Shown piece after piece: positions 6,223 through 10,639 of a stretch of 10,639 nt of DNA. Source of the DNA: UBA5336 sp038522375 (GTDB lineage: Bacteria; Pseudomonadota; Alphaproteobacteria; Caulobacterales; Hyphomonadaceae). The position numbers and the translations under genes were made by a program. The notes below the pieces were generated by a model. The model was not told where the DNA came from. It did no database searches and saw only the letters and a program-made list of their open reading frames with translations. The stretch lies in contig JBCBKE010000086.1 of the NCBI GenBank assembly GCA_038522375.1, forward strand, positions 1-10,639. Reading direction: 5' to 3'. Every line of letters begins with the position of its first letter. The first letter of the stretch is position 1.

Positions 6223-7212
6223 ATGGCAGAGTACAGGCTCTTCGGCGCGGAAACGTCGCCCTATTCGGTAAAGGTGCGCGCGGCGCTGCGCTACAAGGGG
6301 GCCAGTTTCGACTGGGTACCCCGCTCGAAAGCGACTGAAGCGGACTTCATGGCGCTCGCGCGTGCGCCGACCGTTCCGCTGCTGGTGGCGCCGGGTCGGC
6401 CAGCCAGCCAGGATTCGACGGCGATGCTTGCAGCGCTGGAAACCGACAAGCCAGAGCCTGCAACCGTCCCGGATGATCCGACCTGTGCCGCCTTGGCACT
6501 CATTCTCGAGGATTACGGGGATGAATGGCTCAACAAGTCCATGTTTCATGAGCGCTGGAGCCAATCACCTGACCGGGAAGCGGCGGCGCACCGTCTGCTC
6601 GCCCAGATGTTTGGTGATGAGGGTCCCGGCGACGCGAGCGCACAGGCAGCGGCGGTGGTCGAAAGCATGGCGGGCCGCCTTGACCTTGTCGGAGCAGGCC
6701 CGAAGAACGGCAAGGTGCTGAAGGGGTCTTTCCAGAAATTCGCCGAGTTGCTGAACGACCACCTCAAGGAAACCCTGTTCATCTTCGGTGGACGGCCAAC
6801 CGCTGCCGACTTTTCGATCGCAGCCCAGCTGCGCCAGATGCTCGATGATCCGACGCCGGGTGAGTGGCTGCGGGACCGGGCACCGTTCGTCGTGGAATGG
6901 TGCGAGTTCATGGACAGTCCCTCGGCGAACGGGGACTTCAAGCCGCTGGATGAGTTGAAATCGACGCTCGTCCCTTTGCTGACGAAAGAGGTGGCAAAGA
7001 GCTATCTGGTCTGGGCGGTGGCGAATGCCGAGGCGGGAGACGGTCCGGTGAAGGTCAAGATCGACCGGAAGAATTTCGAACAGACGCGGCAGAGCTATGC
7101 CGCGAAGTCGTTTACGGCTGTCAAAGTCGCCGTCCAGGCTGCCCTCTCGGAAAGCGATAGCCTTGTCGGCGTGTTGAAGAAGACCAAGATGCTGGACGCG
7201 TTCAAGGCCTAG
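6223..7212 (+). CDS. Glutathione S-transferase family protein, long form
   Basis: A 329-residue cytoplasmic protein with a thioredoxin-like N-domain and an all-helical C-domain. The N-domain (about 3-73) shows the active-site loop TSPYSVKVRAAL (11-22, with Ser12 or Ser15 as candidate catalytic residue), the cis-proline turn PTVPLLV (49-55) and DSTAML (64-69), which stands where most relatives have E/Q-S-x-A-I for binding the glutamyl part of glutathione. The C-domain shows the folding motif GRPTAADFSIAAQL (190-203). Usual GSTs have 200-230 residues; here about 80-90 extra residues follow, rich in Lys and Ala (KSYLVWAVANAEAG, VKVKIDRKNFEQ). Detoxifying conjugation or a lyase/peroxidase-like role is possible and the substrate is unknown. 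ATG 6223 is chosen because AGGGG (6212-6216) lies six bases upstream; an in-frame ATG at 6208 precedes that site. It is divergent from galE. Confidence 0.82.
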   Translation: MAEYRLFGAETSPYSVKVRAALRYKGASFDWVPRSKATEADFMALARAPTVPLLVAPGRPASQDSTAMLAALETDKPEPATVPDDPTCAALALILEDYGDEWLNKSMFHERWSQSPDREAAAHRLLAQMFGDEGPGDASAQAAAVVESMAGRLDLVGAGPKNGKVLKGSFQKFAELLNDHLKETLFIFGGRPTAADFSIAAQLRQMLDDPTPGEWLRDRAPFVVEWCEFMDSPSANGDFKPLDELKSTLVPLLTKEVAKSYLVWAVANAEAGDGPVKVKIDRKNFEQTRQSYAAKSFTAVKVAVQAALSESDSLVGVLKKTKMLDAFKA

Positions 7213-7219
7213 ATCGCTC

Positions 7220-7248
7220 TCGCTTTCGGCCGAAGCGACGGTCTCTTT
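7220..7248 (+). terminator. Weak intrinsic terminator after the GST-like gene
   Basis: A 6-bp stem TCGCTT (7220-7225) / AAGCGA (7233-7238) with a 7-base loop lies eight bases after the stop, followed by GTCTCTTT (7241-7248), a poor T-tract. It is in the right place for a terminator but of low strength. Confidence 0.35.
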
Positions 7249-7340
7249 GATTTGCTCACGGCCGTTTGGCGATGCCGAACGCAGCGACGCGCTCGCCTGC
7301 GGAATGGCCCGCGCGTGGGGCGGGATCAAATTTCCACACA

Positions 7341-7396
7341 CCGGCGTGATCGAGAGCCGGTTTGTGCGAACAAACCCAAGCGTTTGCCGGGCTTTT
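7341..7396 (+). repeat. Cluster of mutually exclusive inverted repeats
   Basis: Several perfect pairings share arms. CCGGC (7341-7345) pairs with GCCGG (7356-7360). GGTTTGT (7359-7365) pairs with ACAAACC (7370-7376) around a GCGA tetraloop. CAAAC (7371-7375) pairs with GTTTG (7382-7386). AGCCGG (7355-7360) can also pair, with one bulge, with CCGGGCT (7387-7393), which is followed by TTT. The last arrangement looks like a terminator. Whether this DNA is transcribed is not shown by the sequence. Confidence 0.45.
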
Positions 7397-7426
7397 GTCG
7401 TCATACCGCCGATTGGCTGCCTCTAT

Positions 7427-7451
7427 CTGATCCGATTCTTTGCGCTATATC
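7427..7451 (+). promoter_or_regulatory. rpoH: Candidate housekeeping promoter for rpoH
   Basis: GCTATATC (7444-7451) fits the Caulobacter-type -10 GCTANAWC at every position. The best -35 at allowed spacing is CTGATCC (7427-7433, ten bases away), matching only four of seven. A start near 7458 would give an rpoH leader of about 120 bases. Confidence 0.38.
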
Positions 7452-7555
7452 TCCGCTTGCTGCGCTGGGTTGGCGCCAGCGGGCATTGCCGCCAGCGAAA
7501 TGGGGCAGGCGACACGACGACGGAAATTGACCGGTGAGCCGTTAAACGGGCATCG

Positions 7556-7576
7556 GGTCTGGAGAGCGAGGAGACC
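7556..7576 (+). promoter_or_regulatory. rpoH: Hairpin overlapping the rpoH ribosome-binding site
   Basis: GGTCT (7556-7560) is a perfect complement of AGACC (7572-7576) with an 11-base loop. The strong Shine-Dalgarno sequence GAGGAG (7568-7573) lies half in the loop and half in the 3' arm, six bases before ATG 7580. The stem is only 5 bp, so it should melt easily. It may tune rpoH translation, possibly with temperature; this is inference. Confidence 0.4.
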
Positions 7577-7579
7577 ACC

Positions 7580-8479
7580 ATGGCTGAAGGAAACATGAAA
7601 CTGTCGGTGGCGTTGAGCCCGGAGCAGGGGCTATCGCGATACCTGTCCGAGATCCGCAAGTTTCCCATGCTCGAAAAGAAAGAAGAGTTCATGCTCGCCA
7701 AGCGTTGGGCGGAGCAGGGCGACAGCGAAGCAGCAGAAAAAATGGTGACCAGTCACCTTAGGCTCGTGGCCAAGATCGCCATGGGGTATCGCGGTTATGG
7801 CTTGCCAATGGCCGAGGTGATCTCCGAGGGCAATGTAGGCCTGATGCAGTCGGTCAAGAAGTTCGATCCCGACAAGGGTTTTCGCCTCGCGACCTATGCC
7901 ATGTGGTGGATCCGGGCGTCGATCCAGGAATACATCCTGCGGAGTTGGTCGCTTGTCAAACTCGGCACCACCGCGGCCCAGAAGAAGCTGTTCTTCAACC
8001 TGCGCCGCCTCAAGGGCGAGATCCAGGCCCTCGACGAGGGAGACCTGAAGCCTGCCCAGGCCAAGCTGATCGCAGAGAAGCTGAACGTCACCGAAAAAGA
8101 GGTGATGGACATGAACGGACGCATGTCCGGTTCCGATGCGTCACTCAACGTGCCCATGGGGACCGAAGGCGACCTTGAATGGCAGGACTGGCTGGCCGAC
8201 GACGAGCCGAACCAGGCCGTCGAGTATGCCAACCGTCAGGAGTATGATGCGCGGATGGAGTTGCTCGGCGAGGCGATGAAAGAGCTGAACGAGCGCGAGC
8301 AGCATATCCTGACAGAACGCCGCCTCACCGACGAACCGAAGACCCTGGAGGACCTCTCCACGGTGTATAACGTCTCTCGCGAGCGGATCCGGCAGATCGA
8401 GGTGCGTGCGTTCGAAAAACTCCAGAAAGCGATGAAGAAACTCGCCAAGGAGCGGGGCGTCATGCCGGCGGGGGCGTAG
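7580..8479 (+). CDS. rpoH: RNA polymerase heat-shock sigma factor RpoH (sigma-32)
   Basis: Directs RNA polymerase to heat-shock promoters (chaperones, proteases). At 299 residues it is full length for alphaproteobacterial RpoH. Region 1.2 starts at LSRYLSEIRKFPML (18-31), and region 2 holds HLRLVAKIAMGYRGYGLP (59-76) and the -10 recognition helix TYAMWWIRASIQEYILRSW (105-123). The RpoH box QKKLFFNLR (134-142) separates it from RpoD and RpoS. Region 4.2 has the helix-turn-helix EDLSTVYNVSRERIRQIEVRAFEKL (257-281). Control in this family includes protein turnover by FtsH, with chaperone binding, and control of translation. The start is supported by GAGGAG at 7568-7573, six bases upstream, though a second Met at codon 6 exists. 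It stands alone after a long leader and is convergent with the next gene 26 bases away. alphaproteobacteria often have more than one rpoH; which paralogue this is cannot be decided here. Confidence 0.95.
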   Translation: MAEGNMKLSVALSPEQGLSRYLSEIRKFPMLEKKEEFMLAKRWAEQGDSEAAEKMVTSHLRLVAKIAMGYRGYGLPMAEVISEGNVGLMQSVKKFDPDKGFRLATYAMWWIRASIQEYILRSWSLVKLGTTAAQKKLFFNLRRLKGEIQALDEGDLKPAQAKLIAEKLNVTEKEVMDMNGRMSGSDASLNVPMGTEGDLEWQDWLADDEPNQAVEYANRQEYDARMELLGEAMKELNEREQHILTERRLTDEPKTLEDLSTVYNVSRERIRQIEVRAFEKLQKAMKKLAKERGVMPAGA

Positions 8480-8505
8480 ACCGCTCTCGCGCAGGTCGTA
8501 ACGCC

Positions 8506-9699
8506 TTAGGTATTTGCGGCCCTTGCGTCGGGATCGGCGTCTTCGAAGCTCCGTGCTGTCACACCGAGCAGCACGGTAGCGATCAGGGCGGCTGTTGCCA
8601 CCATGAACACCACGATCGCGACCGGCCCTCCGCCAATGCCGAGCGTGCGACTGAGATAGGTGACGATTTCCTCGTAGCGGAAGACGCCGAGGGCGGCGAT
8701 GACAGCGCCGCCGATCTTCGCGGCGTGCTCGACCTGGTGAGGGTAGGTCCTCAGATGGAAGAATGCGAGCAGGACCGCGAAAACGCCGAAACCCAGCGTG
8801 ATCAGCGGCGCGGTGATGCGATAGGCATTGGCCGAGCCATCACCGGTAAGGAGCATGATCGTCTCCAGGTGCGCAGCATTCATAAGCGGCCACAACAGCA
8901 TCGTCCCGCCGCCCAGCGCGACGCCGAGGGACAGGTCATCGACGCGGTCGCCATAGGTCTGGCAGAGGCGTTTGCGAAACTGGACCAGAAGCAGGCCAAT
9001 GACCAGGAGGAGGAAAAGGAATGCGACTTTCACCGGCAGGATAAACCGGTGGAAGGTGGAGAGGTGTGACGGCGATGCCGCCTGGAGCGCGTTCACGTCG
9101 GTGCGAAACCGGCTGCGGGCGGCGCAGCATTCGGCCACGGACGTTTCGGTTCCGGTCGGGAAACACAGGAGCGGCTGGTCAGCTGTAATGCTGAACCGGA
9201 GCCATTCCGCGTCGCAGCGGGCGCGAAAGGCGGTCAGCCCGCCCTCACCGTCTGCATTGATGCGCATTTTCACGAGGATTTCCGGAATGGGCGAGCGCAG
9301 CACGGCGCCGTCTGCTGCGCTTTGCCCGGTATCGGTCTGCAGCGCTGCGGGGGCTATCTCGAACAGGGAGCGGGAATTGCTGTCATTGAAACCCTGGGCA
9401 ACCAACCATCCACCCACCCCGATGAGGATGACCAGCCCGGCCAGCAACAGCCGCCCGCCGCGCACCGTGCCACGGCCCAGTGCATCGGTAATCAGCACGG
9501 CGGGCCGCCAGAAGGCAATCAGGGCCAGAAGGCCAGCGATTGGAAAGAAAAGGAAAGTGTGGGCGTACAGGTTGGAGATGTGAAAGGCGAAAGAGCCCGT
9601 TCCGAATTCATGGTAAAAGAGCAGCGTTTCAGCCAGGAATGCGGCGTAGAAAAGCGTGAATACCAGCGTTACTGCGATCCTGGACGCCAGATGCGTCAT
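8506..9699 (-). CDS. Multi-pass membrane protein of unknown family
   Basis: A 397-residue protein I do not recognise. Hydrophobic segments at about residues 8-28, 43-64, 84-102, 222-240, 258-274, 297-316, 328-343 and 358-381 suggest seven or eight membrane spans. Between the third and fourth lies a soluble segment of about 120 residues (103-221) that carries four cysteines (162, 179 and the pair 191-192), plausibly disulphide-forming if it faces the periplasm. No nucleotide-binding, protease or transporter signature is visible. The C-terminal tail is acidic (SFEDADPDARAANT). The start at ATG 9699 has a good GAGGGAGA purine run about six to seven bases upstream, and codon usage looks like that of its neighbours. 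It is convergent with rpoH and divergent, over 80 bases, from the RNA methyltransferase gene. In that 80-base gap I see only a poor minus-strand promoter candidate (TTGGTG...GTTAGG). Confidence 0.78.
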   Translation of the reverse strand: MTHLASRIAVTLVFTLFYAAFLAETLLFYHEFGTGSFAFHISNLYAHTFLFFPIAGLLALIAFWRPAVLITDALGRGTVRGGRLLLAGLVILIGVGGWLVAQGFNDSNSRSLFEIAPAALQTDTGQSAADGAVLRSPIPEILVKMRINADGEGGLTAFRARCDAEWLRFSITADQPLLCFPTGTETSVAECCAARSRFRTDVNALQAASPSHLSTFHRFILPVKVAFLFLLLVIGLLLVQFRKRLCQTYGDRVDDLSLGVALGGGTMLLWPLMNAAHLETIMLLTGDGSANAYRITAPLITLGFGVFAVLLAFFHLRTYPHQVEHAAKIGGAVIAALGVFRYEEIVTYLSRTLGIGGGPVAIVVFMVATAALIATVLLGVTARSFEDADPDARAANT

Positions 9700-9779
9700 G
9701 GGCCGTCTCCCTCTACGCGCCCGCTTCTGCGAGCCCCGTCTTCCTAACAGGATGATTTTCCCGCACCAAGCCAGAACCG

Positions 9780-10604
9780 ATGTCAGCTCAGATGATCCCT
9801 ATCACCGATCCCAATGATCCCCGTCTAGCGCCCTATACCCAGATCCGCGAGCGCGACCTGGTGGGGCGGCAAGACCGGTTCATCGCCGAAGGGAAAGTCA
9901 CGCTGGCGACGCTTCTGCAACGCAGCCGGTTTGCCGTGGAAAGCGTGTTTCTGTGCGAGACCCGGCTTGGCCCGTTGGCAGACTTGCTGGCTCGCGCGCC
10001 AAACGAGGTGGCGGTCTATGTGGCGCCCCAGGCTATCATGGATGCGGTGGCGGGTTTCCCGATGCACCGGGGCGTGCTGGCCTGTGGGCTGAAGGGGGAA
10101 CCGCTTCAGGCTGAGGAGGTCTACAGGCTCAAACGCCCGGGCCCGTCAGTTGTCGTGTGCGCGATCGGGTTGTCGAACCATGACAATATAGGCGCGCTGT
10201 TCCGCAACGCTGCGGCATTCGGCGCGGCGGGCGTCTTGCTCGACGCCGAAAGCGGTGATCCCCTTTATCGGAAGTCTATCCGCGTATCCGCCGGCACCAC
10301 GCTATGGCTGCCCTATGCCCACAGCGATACTGGTGAGGCCATGGCAGCGGCACTGGCCGAGGCTGGTTACACCCTCTGGGCGCTGACACCGCGGCCGGGA
10401 TGCCAGCCGATCTGGTCTGCGGATATACCGCAAAGACTAGCCATCATGGTCGGCGCTGAGGGGCCGGGCCTGCCCGACCATATTCTCGATATGGCGATGC
10501 CGATTGGTATCCCCATGGCGACTGGTTTTGACAGCGTAAATGTGGCAACGGCTGCTGCCATCGCCCTGGCCCATGTCTTCGGGGCCGGGAGCCACAGCCG
10601 CTAA
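9780..10604 (+). CDS. SpoU/TrmH-family RNA 2'-O-methyltransferase
   Basis: A cytoplasmic, SAM-dependent methyltransferase of the knotted SPOUT class, modifying a ribose 2'-OH in tRNA or rRNA; the target is not predictable from sequence. It has 274 residues. The N-terminal part (about 27-105) looks like the L30e-like SpoU substrate-binding domain, with FIAEGKVTLATLL (34-46). The catalytic domain has motif 1 NHDNIGALFRNAAAFGA (133-149, Asn136 and Arg142), motif 2 GAEGPGL (225-231) and motif 3 IPMATGFDSVNVATAAAIAL (244-263, Ser252 and Asn254), the last two forming the knot. Motif 2 has Ala where Asn or Ser is most common, and motif 3 has SVNVA for SLNVS; both are mild variants. ATG 9780 lacks a strong Shine-Dalgarno sequence, and the in-frame ATG at 9792 is an equal alternative start. 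Its TAA overlaps the stop of the gene on the opposite strand. Confidence 0.9.
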   Translation: MSAQMIPITDPNDPRLAPYTQIRERDLVGRQDRFIAEGKVTLATLLQRSRFAVESVFLCETRLGPLADLLARAPNEVAVYVAPQAIMDAVAGFPMHRGVLACGLKGEPLQAEEVYRLKRPGPSVVVCAIGLSNHDNIGALFRNAAAFGAAGVLLDAESGDPLYRKSIRVSAGTTLWLPYAHSDTGEAMAAALAEAGYTLWALTPRPGCQPIWSADIPQRLAIMVGAEGPGLPDHILDMAMPIGIPMATGFDSVNVATAAAIALAHVFGAGSHSR

Positions 10605-10639
10605 ACGATCGGCGTGACGTCGCCGTAGACGATGAAATG
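10601..10639 (-). CDS. C-terminal end of a gene entering from the right (partial)
   Basis: Read on the minus strand from the window edge, an open frame of 12 codons gives HFIVYGDVTPIV and then TAG at 10603-10601. The stop overlaps the methyltransferase TAA in the four bases CTAA. The hydrophobic-then-charged pattern looks like a real protein C-terminus, but it is too short to name and the start lies outside the window. Confidence 0.45.
   Translation of the reverse strand, partial: HFIVYGDVTPIV

Larger units (their letters stand above)
7213..7579. other. 367-base intergenic region, rpoH upstream/leader
   Basis: No plausible gene on either strand; the open frames crossing it show no family motif and no ribosome site. 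It holds a weak terminator hairpin after the GST-like gene, a cluster of competing inverted repeats (7341-7396), a candidate promoter with a near-ideal -10 (7444-7451), a perfect 6-bp hairpin CGCTGG (7463-7468) / CCAGCG (7476-7481), a short hairpin CCGT/ACGG (7539-7549), and a hairpin that reaches into the rpoH ribosome site (7556-7576). I found no good heat-shock (sigma-32-type CTTG...CCCCAT) promoter in it. Confidence 0.7.

Noticed and set aside
7220..7396. A possible CRISPR-like or other repeat array, given the many short repeats in this gap.
   Set aside because: The repeats are inverted, 5-8 bp, and irregularly spaced; there is no repeated unit of 20 or more bases and no cas gene.
6565..7404. 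A 279-codon minus-strand frame opposite the GST-like gene and running into the rpoH upstream gap.
   Set aside because: Antisense of a recognised gene; composition is typical of shadow frames (many Arg, His, Gln), and nothing is recognisable in the part beyond 7212.
1..10639. A defence island, mobile element or secondary-metabolite cluster.
   Set aside because: No nuclease, integrase, transposase, toxin, or carrier-protein signature appears in any supported gene, and base composition and codon use look even along the window.

Overview
The window is about 10.6 kb of G+C-rich, gene-dense bacterial chromosome. The protein set points to an alphaproteobacterium: an RpoH with a clear RpoH box, a 67-residue zinc-finger protein of the NDUFS6/zf-CHCC type, and a -10 sequence matching the GCTANAWC form described for Caulobacter. 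A Caulobacterales/Hyphomonadaceae-like or sphingomonad-like host would fit, but the genus cannot be fixed from sequence alone. I see no insertion sequence, integrase, CRISPR array, tRNA, rRNA, toxin-antitoxin pair or phage gene. It reads as ordinary housekeeping chromosome.

Layout, left to right. (1) 2-913 (+) is the C-terminal part of AMP nucleosidase (amn). It is followed after 12 bases by a small polytopic membrane protein (926-1636) and then a CX5R tyrosine phosphatase of the Y_phosphatase3 type (1718-2494). (2) 2559-3497 (-) is a YadG-like ABC transporter ATPase with no permease gene beside it. It is divergent from the zinc-finger protein at 3645-3848 (+). (3) 6041 down to 3907 (-) is a two-gene unit: UDP-glucose 4-epimerase (galE) and a GT4 glycosyltransferase, coupled by an ATGA stop/start overlap. 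(4) 6223-7212 (+) is a long glutathione S-transferase-family protein, divergent from galE across a promoter-bearing gap. (5) A 367-base gap rich in inverted repeats leads to rpoH (7580-8479, +). (6) 8506-9699 (-) is an unrecognised multi-pass membrane protein, convergent with rpoH. (7) 9780-10604 (+) is a SpoU/TrmH-family RNA methyltransferase whose stop codon overlaps that of a gene entering from the right on the minus strand (10639-10601).

Working links: amn and its neighbour are probably co-transcribed (purine salvage plus an unknown membrane protein). galE and the glycosyltransferase form a clear functional pair: the epimerase supplies a UDP-sugar and the transferase may use it for surface glycan assembly. 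rpoH is the heat-shock sigma factor, and its leader is the most interesting non-coding stretch. It holds a close match to a housekeeping -10, a small hairpin that overlaps the Shine-Dalgarno sequence, and further upstream a cluster of mutually exclusive inverted repeats.

I did not find a convincing undescribed system. The points most worth a second look are the rpoH leader, the Asn in place of the usual His next to the phosphatase cysteine, the unrecognised membrane protein with four cysteines in one soluble segment, and the C-terminal extension of the GST-like protein.
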